Shown: one piece after another, positions 25,064 through 33,457 of the stretch
Layout: every line of letters starts with the position of its first letter
Numbering within the stretch: the stretch's first letter is position 1
Assembly (NCBI GenBank): GCA_963931055.1
Contig: OZ006987.1
Location: 496,001 to 560,000, forward strand
Origin: Coprenecus sp949297365
Lineage (GTDB): Bacteria; Bacteroidota; Bacteroidia; Bacteroidales; UBA932
Direction of reading: 5' to 3'
Length of the DNA stretch: 64,000 nt
The notes under the pieces: generated by a model
Told to the model about the DNA's origin: nothing
The model's database searches: none
What the model saw: the letters and a program-made list of their open reading frames with translations, nothing else
Program-made: the position numbers and the translations under genes

Positions 25064-25290
25064 GGGGGCTGATCAGGGAGCTGGCCGGAAGGGTCAGGAG
25101 GTCGTGGTTCTGGGGACTGCGGCCGGTGCACAAGGTGATCGTGCTGTATTTCGTGCTGAGCTTCTGCCTGGTGTGCGGGGTGGTGGCGGCGGAGTGGTGG
25201 CAGCTGGCTCTGGTGGTGGCGAACTTCGCGTTGGCCTCGCGGCTGGTGCGCCTGGTGCCGGTGCCCGATGATGAGGAGGACGAGGCATGA
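25060..25290 (+). CDS. Small membrane protein, early phage operon
   Basis: 76 residues: two hydrophobic segments, VIVLYFVLSFCLVCGVVAA (about 26-44) and WWQLALVVANFALASRLV (about 46-63), with a basic N-terminus and acidic C-terminus (DDEEDEA). No homologue recognised. Coupled to both neighbours by 4-bp overlaps. Confidence 0.65.
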   Translation: MRGLIRELAGRVRRSWFWGLRPVHKVIVLYFVLSFCLVCGVVAAEWWQLALVVANFALASRLVRLVPVPDDEEDEA

Positions 25291-25466
25291 CTGGACCGGG
25301 TTACGACATAGTGGTGTCGGTGCGCTACAACGCTTTCGGGCAGCAGCTGCTGGGCGTGCGTGTGGAGCCGGAGGGGGCGGCCTCTCCGGAGGAGGTGCGG
25401 GAGCGCCTGCGGCTGCTGTTCTGCGAGGGCTGCGCCGCATCCGAAGGGCATTCAAAAACAGTTTAA
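25287..25466 (+). CDS. Small hypothetical phage protein
   Basis: 59 residues from ATG 25287 (MTGPGYDIVVSVRYNAFGQQ). One beta-rich half then a helix with EEVRERLRLLF and a CxxC (CEGC). Not recognised. ATGA overlap with the preceding gene. Confidence 0.5.
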   Translation: MTGPGYDIVVSVRYNAFGQQLLGVRVEPEGAASPEEVRERLRLLFCEGCAASEGHSKTV

Positions 25467-25476
25467 ACGGTATTTT

Positions 25477-25794
25477 ATGAAAGAGAAGGAACATGTTTTC
25501 AAGAACGGGCGGCTGGAGGAGCTGTTCGATGATTTCTACAGGAGGTTCAAGGAGATTGCCGGCGATGACCGGGACTGCGCTGCGATACTCTCGGTCACCG
25601 GCACCGCCGCTACGGATGACGGAGCGTATCTTAACCACGCCGTCGTAATCGGTGAGGTCAGGCCGATGGCGAACGCCTACGACAAGCTCAACGAGCACGG
25701 CAGGTTAAAGGCCCTTAGAGAGCTGTCCGCTGTCGCAGGCATGCTCTCCGGCTGGAAAGACCGGCATGATGGCAAGACAACACTTTCTTCATAG
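25477..25794 (+). CDS. Hypothetical phage protein
   Basis: 105 residues from ATG 25477 (MKEKEHVFKNGRLEELFDDF). Central segment CAAILSVTGTAATDDGAYLN then NHAVVIGEV; helical ends. Mixed alpha/beta soluble protein, not recognised. About 130 bases follow before the next gene, containing a GC-rich hairpin GGGCGGA/TCCGCCC (25817-25844). Confidence 0.55.
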   Translation: MKEKEHVFKNGRLEELFDDFYRRFKEIAGDDRDCAAILSVTGTAATDDGAYLNHAVVIGEVRPMANAYDKLNEHGRLKALRELSAVAGMLSGWKDRHDGKTTLSS

Positions 25795-25928
25795 TTCATT
25801 TCAGATTAGGTTTTTCGGGCGGACGGCCGTGAGGTCCTCCGCCCCGTCAGGGGCCCCTAGCGGTCGGCGCGGTCAGACTGCCGCGACGGGAGGTGCGACT
25901 CCTCCGGCCCCGCAAGACAGAACGGCAT

Positions 25929-26186
25929 ATGTACAGGATTTCAGAAAAAGCAACAGCCAGGGAGGAAATGCTGGCAGCCTTCCCTGAGATACATTTCGAG
26001 AGGCTGCTTGAGGACGGTGCCTGCAGGATAATGACAGCGGCAAGCGGTCTGCTGCATGCCGACATAACGGTTTTCTCCCATTGGCTGGAAACAAAGGGAA
26101 TGAGGGACGATGAGTCCATGGATGATTTCATAGTACGGAAATACGGAGCGGACGCACTGCGGGTCGTCAATAATCTATTCTTATGA
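25929..26186 (+). CDS. Hypothetical protein coupled to invertase
   Basis: 85 residues from ATG 25929 (MYRISEKATAREEMLAAFPE). Contains FERLLEDGACRIMTAASGLLHADITVF-type alpha/beta pattern and DDFIVRKYGADALRVV. Not recognised. Its end overlaps the invertase start by 4 bp, so the two are probably co-acquired. Confidence 0.55.
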   Translation: MYRISEKATAREEMLAAFPEIHFERLLEDGACRIMTAASGLLHADITVFSHWLETKGMRDDESMDDFIVRKYGADALRVVNNLFL

Positions 26187-26791
26187 TATACGGATACATC
26201 AGGGTCAGCAGTGACAAGCAGACAGTCGAGAACCAGCGTTTTGAGATCCAGAATTTCTGCAAGGCGCACGGCATGAGCGTTGACGGCTGGATCGAGGAGA
26301 CAATCAGCGGCACAAAGTCCTTTGACAAGCGGCTTCTCGGTCAGCTGCTCAAGAAAGTGGGCAAAGGGGACTGCATTATCTGCGCGGAGCTGTCGCGCCT
26401 CGGCAGGAATCTTTTCATGATAATGGAGATACTCAACATCTGCATGACAAAGGAGTGCCGTGTATGGACCATAAAGGACAATTACCGCCTGGGCGATGAC
26501 ATTCAGAGCAAAGTCCTTGCCTTCGCTTTCGGACTGTCCGCCGAGATTGAGCGCAATCTCATAAGCCAGCGGACGAAGGAGGCACTGGCCAGGCTGAAGT
26601 CGGAGGGGCGCGTGCTCGGTCGTCCGGCCGGGAAACGTACGGCCGTCGAGAAGAGGAAGCTGTACAGGAAGCATGACCTCATCGTCGGGCTGCTTGACGA
26701 GGGCGTGTCACAGCGCAAGATAGCGGCGATATGCAAGGTGGACAGGAATACGCTGAACCGTTACGTCAGGGACAACATAACCAAACAATAA
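26183..26791 (+). CDS. Mpi-type serine recombinase (master DNA invertase family)
   Basis: 202 residues. N-terminal resolvase catalytic domain: YIRVSSDKQTVENQR with the nucleophile S9 or S10, AELSRLGRN, and SAEIERNLISQRTKEALARLK; C-terminal HTH (GVSQRKIAAICKVDRNTLNRY). Very close in motif wording to Bacteroides Mpi, which inverts many promoters. In this phage it sits between early genes and MuA. It could switch phage or host promoters; no invertible segment with matching inverted repeats was identified by eye in the window. Confidence 0.88.
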   Translation: MIYGYIRVSSDKQTVENQRFEIQNFCKAHGMSVDGWIEETISGTKSFDKRLLGQLLKKVGKGDCIICAELSRLGRNLFMIMEILNICMTKECRVWTIKDNYRLGDDIQSKVLAFAFGLSAEIERNLISQRTKEALARLKSEGRVLGRPAGKRTAVEKRKLYRKHDLIVGLLDEGVSQRKIAAICKVDRNTLNRYVRDNITKQ

Positions 26792-26795
26792 TGCC

Positions 26796-27203
26796 ATGGA
26801 TTTGATAGTCTACGAGGAGGCTGACCTCACAACAGCCAGGAAGCCCAGGGCGAAGAAGCCGACGATCATCATCAGCGCGAGAGGGAGGGTTTCTCTCAAC
26901 AGGCAGCTGCTGGAGCTGCTCGGAGTCCGCACTGAGGACCCGGTGCAGCCCTCAGTGCGGATCGCGTTCGCCCAGGACCGCAGGAGGCCGCAGGACTGGT
27001 ATGTAAGGCTCTCGGAGAAGGGCCTTGCCGTGCGCCGCTGCGGCAGGGGCTGGGCCGTCTACTCCAGAATCCTCTCCGCTGCCGTTTACGGTTCGGTCAG
27101 GGGTGCGGAGTGGCCGCTCAGGATACCCGTCTCGGAGACGGCCGACGACGGCTGGTACGCCCTCATCACCGCAGCGGCGGAACAACCAGGGAACAGGCGA
27201 TGA
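26796..27203 (+). CDS. Hypothetical phage protein
   Basis: 135 residues. N-terminal RKPRAKKP basic patch, then PTIIISARGRVSLNRQLLELLG reminiscent of an AbrB/SpoVT-like swapped-hairpin strand, then QDWYVRLSEKGLAVRRCGRGWAV. A DNA-binding role is possible but unproven. Lies directly upstream of the tRNA-like element. Confidence 0.5.
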   Translation: MDLIVYEEADLTTARKPRAKKPTIIISARGRVSLNRQLLELLGVRTEDPVQPSVRIAFAQDRRRPQDWYVRLSEKGLAVRRCGRGWAVYSRILSAAVYGSVRGAEWPLRIPVSETADDGWYALITAAAEQPGNRR

Positions 27204-27213
27204 AGTATCAGCT

Positions 27214-27297
27214 GTCCCGCATAGCTCAGTTGGCAGAGCGGTCCTCCTCCCGTCCGTGGAGGGGGAAGTGTCTCCGGTTCGAGTCCGGATGCGGGAC
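27214..27297 (+). tRNA. tRNA-like element with abnormal anticodon arm
   Basis: Acceptor stem TCCCGCA (27215-27221)/TGCGGGA (27290-27296), extendable by G27214-C27297; TA at positions 8-9; D stem GCTC/GAGC with loop AGTTGGCA; T arm TCCGG-TTCGAGT-CCGGA. The middle is not canonical: the best 7-base loop CGTCCGT on stem CCTCC/GGAGG leaves six bases after the D stem and lacks U33; the nominal anticodon would be UCC. No encoded CCA. It lies between a phage gene and muA, on the early transcript. A decoding tRNA is doubtful; a tRNA mimic or decayed tRNA is more likely. Confidence 0.45.
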
Positions 27298-27323
27298 CTG
27301 TAATAGATAAACACAAAGGGACA

Positions 27324-29375
27324 ATGGAGGTCTACGACAACATAGTGTGCGTCACGGTGGACGAGCTGACCTGCGGCGGAGAGGACGGTGCGGTGATGGG
27401 CTACGAGTGCTACAAGAAGCTCGCCTCCCGCTCGCGCCTGCGCGTGGTGCGCCCGGGGAAGGGACTGGGCAGCCACGCCCTGGTGGAGTGGTCCTCCCTG
27501 CCCGCCAGATACAAGGAGAGATACGTCATGAGATACGGGGATCCGGAGCAGGAGCTGCGCCTGCAGGAGCGGCGTCTGGTGCTCGATCAGGCCGCCGCGG
27601 AGTTCTTCGCCGGGTACCGCCTTCCGGACGGCGGGGAGATAAAGTCCGGGATACAGAGGGAGTATGTGGTCAACGCCTCGGTGCTGAACCGCCTGCAGGA
27701 GCGCATCGACGCTCAGCGCAGGGCGCGCAGGATGTGCGGAAACTCCACTCCCGTGTGCTGGGAGGGCATCCTGGCCGAGAGCGAGCGTCTGCGCGGGGAG
27801 TACGGCCACACCCTTCCGGCCAGCGTGTCGAGGCTGCGCGACCGCATCCGCCTTTACAGCCGTGAGGGATACGCCTGCCTGGTGAGCGGCAAGCTGGTCA
27901 ACGGCAATGCGGTGAAGATAACCGAGGAGGGAGCCCGGTTCCTGATAGCGATGAAGCGGTCGAGGGTGCCGGTGTACACCAACGCGCAGATCTTCGAGAA
28001 GTACAACGAGGCCGCCCCGGAGAAGGGGTGGAAGCCCCTGCGGTCGGCGCAGACGGTCACCCGGTTCCTGCAGCGCCCGGAGGTGCGCAGCCGGTGGCTG
28101 GCCGCGGCGGCGGGCGAGCTGGAGTACAAGAAGGAGTTCATCCGCCAGAACGTGACGGTGATGCCGACGCGGAGGGACAGCGTGTGGTACGGTGACGGCA
28201 CGAAGCTGAACCTGTTCTACAAGCAGTACACCCCCGGCGGCTACAAGGCGGCCACGGTGCAGGTGTTCGAGGTCATCGACGCCTACTCGGAGTGCTTCCT
28301 CGGATACCACATCTCCCCCGTGGAGAACTTCCCCGGCATGTACGAGGCGTACCGCATGGCCATAGAGAGCACGGGCCGCCTGCCTGTGGAGCTGGTGTAC
28401 GACAACCAGGGCGGCACCAAGAGGGCGGACGCCAGGGAGTGGCTGTCCGGGATAGCCCGCTGCGCCCGCCCGGCGGCTCCCCACAACGCCGCCTCGAAGT
28501 CCATCGAGTCGGTCTTCGGGCGTTTCCAGCGTCAGGTGCTGCACAGGCGCTTCAACTACACCGGCGGCAACGTGACCGACAGGGACGAGTCGTCGAAGCC
28601 GAACATGGAGTTCATCGAGGCGAACCTGTCTCGGCTGCCGACCTACGAGGAGCTGTGCGCCCAGTACGCCGAGGCGCGGCGTGAATGGAACTCCATGCCG
28701 CACTTCAAGTACGGCAGGCCGAGGACCGAGCTGTACGCCGAGTCCGTCAACGACGAGGCTCCCGTGCTGACCGACGCCATGCGCCGCGAGCTCTTCTGGA
28801 TCACCTCGCAGAGGGAGTGCCGCTTCACGGCCAGGGGCCTGAGCATCACCATAGACAAGCACACGTACACCTACGACGTGTACGGCGGCGACGGCATGCC
28901 CGACATGGCCTTCAGGCGGGACAACACCGGCCGCACTTTCTGGGTGCGGTACGACCCGCACGACATGAGCCGTGTGCGCCTGTGCACGAAGGACCGGTAC
29001 GGCTACCGCTGCGTGGCCGAGGCCTCAGAGTACCGGGTGGTGCACAGGGCCCTGCAGGACCAGGACGGCGACGAGCGGTCGTTCATCAGGCGCATGGACG
29101 AGCTCAACAAGCTGGAGAGGGTGCGCTCGCAGATCGAGGGCCTGGAGCTGGAGATGGAGCACGGCGTGGCCCCGGAGCAGCACGGTCTGGCCACCCCGAG
29201 GGTGCTGGGCCTCACGGAGGGCGAGTACGAGCGTCTGGCCGACATCGTCAGGCGCGAGCGGGCCCGGGAGCAGAACCCCGAGCCGGACGGCACGGTGCCT
29301 CCCACCGTCGGGCAGCACGAGAAGGAGGTGTCCAACCTCACCTTCGACCAGCTGAGGGCATACGACAGGATGTGA
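27324..29375 (+). CDS. Mu-type DDE transposase (MuA)
   Basis: 683 residues. N-terminal winged DNA-binding region (MGYECYKKLASRSRLRVVR, SSLPARYKERY), a middle HTH-containing segment, then the integrase core with D291 (YGDGTKLN), D360 (VYDNQGG) and E395 (SKSIESVFGRFQ), the D-D-35-E triad. C-terminal beta-barrel and a helical tail for MuB contact. It cuts and joins phage ends during lytic replicative transposition and integration. Start ATG 27324 follows an AAGGGA. All catalytic residues are present, so it should be active. Confidence 0.95.
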   Translation: MEVYDNIVCVTVDELTCGGEDGAVMGYECYKKLASRSRLRVVRPGKGLGSHALVEWSSLPARYKERYVMRYGDPEQELRLQERRLVLDQAAAEFFAGYRLPDGGEIKSGIQREYVVNASVLNRLQERIDAQRRARRMCGNSTPVCWEGILAESERLRGEYGHTLPASVSRLRDRIRLYSREGYACLVSGKLVNGNAVKITEEGARFLIAMKRSRVPVYTNAQIFEKYNEAAPEKGWKPLRSAQTVTRFLQRPEVRSRWLAAAAGELEYKKEFIRQNVTVMPTRRDSVWYGDGTKLNLFYKQYTPGGYKAATVQVFEVIDAYSECFLGYHISPVENFPGMYEAYRMAIESTGRLPVELVYDNQGGTKRADAREWLSGIARCARPAAPHNAASKSIESVFGRFQRQVLHRRFNYTGGNVTDRDESSKPNMEFIEANLSRLPTYEELCAQYAEARREWNSMPHFKYGRPRTELYAESVNDEAPVLTDAMRRELFWITSQRECRFTARGLSITIDKHTYTYDVYGGDGMPDMAFRRDNTGRTFWVRYDPHDMSRVRLCTKDRYGYRCVAEASEYRVVHRALQDQDGDERSFIRRMDELNKLERVRSQIEGLELEMEHGVAPEQHGLATPRVLGLTEGEYERLADIVRRERAREQNPEPDGTVPPTVGQHEKEVSNLTFDQLRAYDRM

Positions 29376-29406
29376 ACGTAAAACAAACAATACAAACACA
29401 ACAGAC

Positions 29407-30285
29407 ATGATTACGGAAAAACAGAAACAGGACATCAGGGAGCGGCTGCAGGAGTACGTGCGCCGCTATCCCTCGCAGGCCAAGGCCGTGAACTCGCTCA
29501 AGGGCACGTCCCCGGCGACGGTCTCGGTGATTCTCAACGGCAAGTGGGACAGCGTCAGCGACGACATGTGGCTCAAGATCTCCTCGCAGCTGTCCGGCTC
29601 CCCTGACTGGCGGCTGTGCCGCACCGCCGCCTACGACTCGCTGATGCTGTACATGCGCGACGCCATGGACGAGGGCAGCGTGATATGGGTGACCGGTCCG
29701 GCTGGCACCGGCAAGAGCACCGCCGCCTCGGTCTTCGAGCGGGAGAACCGCAACGTCTTCCTGCTCACGTGCAGCGAGGACATGCACAAGTCGGACTTCA
29801 TCAGGGAGCTGGCCTCCAGGGTGGGCGTGCGCCACACCGGCATGACGGTGCGCGAGACGCTCATGGCCGTCATCGACGCCCTGGTACGCATGGACTCCCC
29901 CCTGCTGGTCTTCGACGAGGGCGACAAGCTCACGGACACGGTGCTGTACTACTACATCAGCCTGTACAACGCCCTGGAGGGCCGCTGCGGCATGGTCTTC
30001 CTCTCCACCAACTACATGCAGGAGCGCATGCGGCGCGGACTGGCCGCCGGCAGGAAGGGCTACGACGAGCTGGACAGCCGCATCTGCCGCCGCTTCGTGC
30101 CCCTGGACCTGGTCAGCGCGGCGGAGGTGACCGCCATCTGCGAGGCCAACGGGCTGACGGACCGTGCTGCCCAGGAGACGGTGCGCCGGGAGGCGGCCGG
30201 CTGCGGCAACGACCTGCGGAGGGTCCGCAAGTCGGTCCACAAGGAGCTGCGTAAGCTGGCTCTCGCAAGAAAGGAGGAGGACTGA
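29407..30285 (+). CDS. MuB-like AAA+ ATPase, transposition target selector
   Basis: 292 residues. N-terminal HTH (SLKGTSPATVSVILNGKWDSV), then Walker A TGPAGTGKSTAAS (about 97-109), Walker B LLVFDEGDKLTD and sensor VFLSTNYMQERM, with a helical C-terminus. In Mu, MuB coats target DNA, activates MuA and gives target immunity. It directly follows muA (31-bp gap) in the usual order. Confidence 0.92.
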   Translation: MITEKQKQDIRERLQEYVRRYPSQAKAVNSLKGTSPATVSVILNGKWDSVSDDMWLKISSQLSGSPDWRLCRTAAYDSLMLYMRDAMDEGSVIWVTGPAGTGKSTAASVFERENRNVFLLTCSEDMHKSDFIRELASRVGVRHTGMTVRETLMAVIDALVRMDSPLLVFDEGDKLTDTVLYYYISLYNALEGRCGMVFLSTNYMQERMRRGLAAGRKGYDELDSRICRRFVPLDLVSAAEVTAICEANGLTDRAAQETVRREAAGCGNDLRRVRKSVHKELRKLALARKEED

Positions 30286-30287
30286 CC

Positions 30288-30938
30288 ATGGGACGGACGC
30301 TTTCAGCCAGGCAGGTGCTCTCGGTCAGGAACGCCTCCATCACCTTCGGGGGCGAGTGGGGGCGCTGCGTGGGCACGATGAACCGCCACGGCGTGGTCTT
30401 CTTCTGGGGCCAGAGCGGCAACGGCAAGACGACCGCTGTGGTGAGCTTCAGCAGGGAGCTCACCCGCTGGGGCAGGGTGCTGTACCTTCCGCTTGAGGAG
30501 GGCCTCGGTCTGTCCTTCCAGAACACCCTCGTGCGCACCGGGGCGGTGGACTGCGGGCGCAGGTTCCAGGTGCTGGAGAAATGCACGCTGGAGGAGCTGG
30601 ACGTGAGGCTGAGCCGGCCCAAGTCGCCGGAGTTCGTTGTCGTCGACTCCTTCCAGTACATGCACGTCGGGTACAGGGAGTACCTCACCTTCAGGGAGCG
30701 GCATCCCGACAAGCTGCTCGTCTTCGTCAGCCACGCCGACGGAAGGCAGCCGGCGGGACGCGCCGCCAGGGCGGTGATGTACGACGCTGACCTGAAGATA
30801 TGGGTCGAGGGCTACAAGGCCTTCAGCAAGGGCCGTTTCATCGGCCCGGACGCCGAGGCCGTGATATGGGCCAGGGGTGCGGACGAGTACTGGGGCGGCA
30901 AACTTAACGGGAGGAACGGCCATGGCGGGGAGGATTAG
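30288..30938 (+). CDS. RecA-fold P-loop ATPase
   Basis: 216 residues. Walker A FFWGQSGNGKTTAVV (about 40-54), Walker B EFVVVDSFQYM. Resembles the compact RecA/KaiC-like ATPases of phage early regions (AAA_24/AAA_25-like). Possibly a recombination or replication accessory protein. 2 bp after the muB gene; overlaps the next gene by 17 bp. Confidence 0.75.
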   Translation: MGRTLSARQVLSVRNASITFGGEWGRCVGTMNRHGVVFFWGQSGNGKTTAVVSFSRELTRWGRVLYLPLEEGLGLSFQNTLVRTGAVDCGRRFQVLEKCTLEELDVRLSRPKSPEFVVVDSFQYMHVGYREYLTFRERHPDKLLVFVSHADGRQPAGRAARAVMYDADLKIWVEGYKAFSKGRFIGPDAEAVIWARGADEYWGGKLNGRNGHGGED

Positions 30939-31401
30939 GAGCTTTGCGCGTTTCTACGCGCTTCTGGCCAAGTGCCCCTCGGTCGACAAGGAGTCGCTGG
31001 TGATGCAGTTCACCGACGGCAGGACGGCAAGCCTGAGGGAGATGACGGAGGAGGAGTACGAGGAGATGTGCGCCGCCCTGGAGGAGGCAGCCGGCCCGGA
31101 CCGGGAGTACCGGGAGCGTCTGCGCCGTCTGCGGTCGTCCGTGCTGCTGCGCATAGGCCGGCTGGGCATCAGCACGGTGGACAACTGGGACGGCATCGAC
31201 GCCTTCTGCCTCTCGCCCCGCATCGCCGGCAAGGAGTTCAGGAGGCTGAGCGCCGGCGAGCTGGAGGAGCTGGTGCGCAAGCTGGAGAGCATACTGCGCA
31301 AGGGCGGCCTGAGGGCCGCGGAGGAGCCTCCCCCGGCCGGCGACGATGCCCTGCGGAGGTGCATGACGCTTTTCGTTGCGAAATCAGGATATTTATCATA
31401 A
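30922..31401 (+). CDS. GemA/gp16-like phage protein
   Basis: 159 residues from ATG 30922 (MAGRIRSFARFYALLAKCPS). The C-terminal segment IDAFCLSPRIAGKEFRRLSA followed by LEELVRKLESI matches the general pattern of Mu gp16/GemA (DUF1018) proteins, including an N-W-D-G-I preceding it. In Mu, GemA modulates host gene expression and gyrase. Assignment is by motif and position only. Confidence 0.6.
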   Translation: MAGRIRSFARFYALLAKCPSVDKESLVMQFTDGRTASLREMTEEEYEEMCAALEEAAGPDREYRERLRRLRSSVLLRIGRLGISTVDNWDGIDAFCLSPRIAGKEFRRLSAGELEELVRKLESILRKGGLRAAEEPPPAGDDALRRCMTLFVAKSGYLS

Positions 31402-31418
31402 CTTTAAACATTACAATC

Positions 31419-32084
31419 ATGGAGACAAAGACAGTACAGATGACAGAGGCCGAGATGGCCGAGTTCGAGGCCTTCAGGGCAGCGCAGGAGCGCAGGCGTG
31501 CCGAGGAGAAGGCGAGGGAGATGCGCGAGCAGTACCGTGCGATGGTGGACGAGGAGATAGAGTCGGCCATTCCGGAGCTGCTGGCCATTTCAGGAGACAT
31601 CAGGACGGTGAAGGGCCGTGTCCTGGACAACTTCAGGACGGTGCTGGAGATGAAGCGGGAGATGTTCCGCCTGTCCAAGGGCACCGAGCCGGACAACAGG
31701 TCGCACACGTTCACCAACTCCGCCGGGGACAAGCGCGTCACGATCGGCGTGTACGTCACCGACGGCTACCTGGACACCGCCGAGGAGGGCATCGCGATGA
31801 TCCGGGAGTACATCGGCTCGCTGGCCACGGACGAGAAGTCCCGCGCCCTGGTGGACATGGTGCTCAGGCTGCTGGCCAAGGACAACAAGGGCACCCTGAA
31901 GGCCTCGCGCATCATCCAGCTGCGCAGGATAGCGGAGAGCAGCGGTGACAGGCGTTTCGTTGACGGCGTGCGCATCATCGAGGATGCGTACAGCCCCGCG
32001 GTGTCCAGGACGTACATCCGCGCGGAGTACAAGGACGGCAACGGAGTGTGGAGGTGCATCCCCCTGGGGATGACCGAGTCATAG
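31419..32084 (+). CDS. DUF3164 family protein
   Basis: 221 residues from ATG 31419. N-terminal coiled coil (ETKTVQMTEAEMAEFEAF... rich in E/R), then the DUF3164 core with VLDNFRTVLEMKREMFRL, RVTIGVYVTDGYLDTAEEG and SRIIQLRRIAESSGD. Conserved in early regions of Mu-like phages; function unknown. Confidence 0.85.
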   Translation: METKTVQMTEAEMAEFEAFRAAQERRRAEEKAREMREQYRAMVDEEIESAIPELLAISGDIRTVKGRVLDNFRTVLEMKREMFRLSKGTEPDNRSHTFTNSAGDKRVTIGVYVTDGYLDTAEEGIAMIREYIGSLATDEKSRALVDMVLRLLAKDNKGTLKASRIIQLRRIAESSGDRRFVDGVRIIEDAYSPAVSRTYIRAEYKDGNGVWRCIPLGMTES

Positions 32085-32087
32085 GGG

Positions 32088-32345
32088 ATGCGTGTCATGG
32101 CAGGAAGATCCGAGAGATGCAGGATGAGGAACGCGGCGGTGGCCGAGCGGTACCGCTACTGGACGGAGGAGCAGCGGCTGCGCTTCGACGACGCCGTGCG
32201 CCAGCTGGCGGAGAACGAGTTCTTCCTGTCCGAGTACACTGTTGTCCGCATACTGAAGGATGAGGCCGGGCGGAGCCGGGACCCTCTCATACGGCAGATC
32301 AAGGTGCCGCGCCTGCCCAGGAAGCGCAGGAGGCGGCGCAGGTGA
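32088..32345 (+). CDS. Small basic hypothetical protein, last early gene
   Basis: 85 residues; helical with YRYWTEEQRLRFDDAVRQLA and a strongly basic end (PRLPRKRRRRRR). An alternative start is the ATG at 32097. FLSEYTVVRILKDE could be an HTH-like helix; a nucleic-acid-binding or transcription-activator (Mor/C-position) role is conceivable. Ends 16 bp before the stop of the convergent head block. Confidence 0.55.
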   Translation: MRVMAGRSERCRMRNAAVAERYRYWTEEQRLRFDDAVRQLAENEFFLSEYTVVRILKDEAGRSRDPLIRQIKVPRLPRKRRRRRR

Positions 32346-32361
32346 CGGCTGAAGGCCGGGG

Positions 32362-32859
32362 TCACTCGATGATTCCGGCCTTTATCTTTACCGTGGGTGC
32401 CTGCGTGACGGTGTGCGGCTCCTCCAGGAACTCCCGGACCTGGAGCGTGTACGTGGACTCGTACACCTTTATGCCGTGGTTGGCGGTGTAGAAGCGGCTC
32501 GCGGTCCTGCTCATCGGCGACGAGCCGCATATGCTGTGCCCCTGCAGGAGCGCGTGCAGCCGCCGGCGCGCCGCATCCCGGCGGGCGATGAGGTCCGTGG
32601 TGCCGGAGCCCCGGTGGGTGTCGTCGTAGCAGTCCGCCAGCAGCCTCACTCGCACGGTGACGGTGCCCGTCTGCGAGCGTCCGGCGAGGTTGCTCCAGGA
32701 AGCGTCTGGAGCGTCCACGAGGACGGCGGGGAAGACCAGCGGATAGGAGTCCCGCCCTTCCTGGTCAAGCATCTCCAGCTGGCCGTAGTCCTCGTCCACG
32801 GTGCCCAGCTCCATCGAGCGGCCTATGAGGTTGACGAGATCAGCGAGTATGTCTTCCAT
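32362..32859 (-). CDS. Phage head-tail joining/tail terminator-like protein
   Basis: 165 residues. Starts MEDILADLVNLIGRSMELGT and carries VFPAVLVDAPDASWSNLAGR with a beta-rich VRVRLLADCYD core, the general look of gp37-like or tail-terminator proteins of Mu-type phages. Overlaps the upstream G-like gene by 20 bp. Assignment by size, fold impression and position only. Confidence 0.5.
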   Translation of the reverse strand: MEDILADLVNLIGRSMELGTVDEDYGQLEMLDQEGRDSYPLVFPAVLVDAPDASWSNLAGRSQTGTVTVRVRLLADCYDDTHRGSGTTDLIARRDAARRRLHALLQGHSICGSSPMSRTASRFYTANHGIKVYESTYTLQVREFLEEPHTVTQAPTVKIKAGIIE

Positions 32860-33406
32860 CGATGTACGTTCTTAGTTCTTTGTTGATGATTCCGTTTATC
32901 TCCTTCTCCAGCACCGGCGAGGGCCCCATGAAGCGTCTTTGCGGTATCCTGATGGCGCTGCCGGCCCTCTTCAGGGCCATGCGCTTCCAGAAGTCCGCCT
33001 CACCCGTGTCGCCGAGCCCCCTCCCGCGGAGGTCGGCGTGGCGGTACCAGAAGTACCTCCTCATGCGCTCGGTCACCGGGATATCTGCCCCCTCGTTGTG
33101 TACGGCGGCGTATGCGGCGGTGTTGCGTATGGTCACCCTGCCGGTCCCAGGCACATAGTCGGTGTCGCCCATCAGGCGGTTCTGCCTGGAGAGCAGCGGC
33201 CCGTACAGGCCTTCCACCCCCCGGAATCCCGCTCTCCTGCGCACCGGCTCCTCCCACCTGTCCCCGTAGAATCCGCCCCTGCGGAAGTTCTCCCGCACGG
33301 ACTCCACGACGGCCCTGCCCACCTTCACAGGCAGCACCCTGTCGCGTATCCTCGTCAGCTCGGAGAGGCTCCTGCGCACCTCCCCGCTTATGTCCGGTCT
33401 GCTCAT
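32840..33406 (-). CDS. Phage virion morphogenesis protein (Mu G-like)
   Basis: 188 residues with the family pattern: basic N-terminus, FYGDRWEEPVRRR, SRQNRLMGDTDYVPGTGRVTI, NTAAYAAVHNEGADIPV and IPQRRFMGPSPVLEKEI. In Mu, gpG acts in tail completion/virion morphogenesis. Follows the F-like gene in the leftward block; the tRNA-like element 33458-33553 lies between them. Confidence 0.85.
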   Translation of the reverse strand: MSRPDISGEVRRSLSELTRIRDRVLPVKVGRAVVESVRENFRRGGFYGDRWEEPVRRRAGFRGVEGLYGPLLSRQNRLMGDTDYVPGTGRVTIRNTAAYAAVHNEGADIPVTERMRRYFWYRHADLRGRGLGDTGEADFWKRMALKRAGSAIRIPQRRFMGPSPVLEKEINGIINKELRTYIDGRHTR

Positions 33407-33457
33407 AATATTGAAATTTAATTGTGTATTAAAAAATTATCATTATTTTTGTGTTGT

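Noticed and set aside
25817..25844. GC-rich hairpin GGGCGGA/TCCGCCC as an invertase crossover site
   Set aside because: Only one copy was seen; a crossover needs an inverted partner, and the hairpin may simply be structural.
26952..28961. Long minus-strand open frame (669 codons) across the transposase
   Set aside because: It is the antisense of muA with GC-rich codon bias; no family resemblance, while the plus frame has the full DDE triad.
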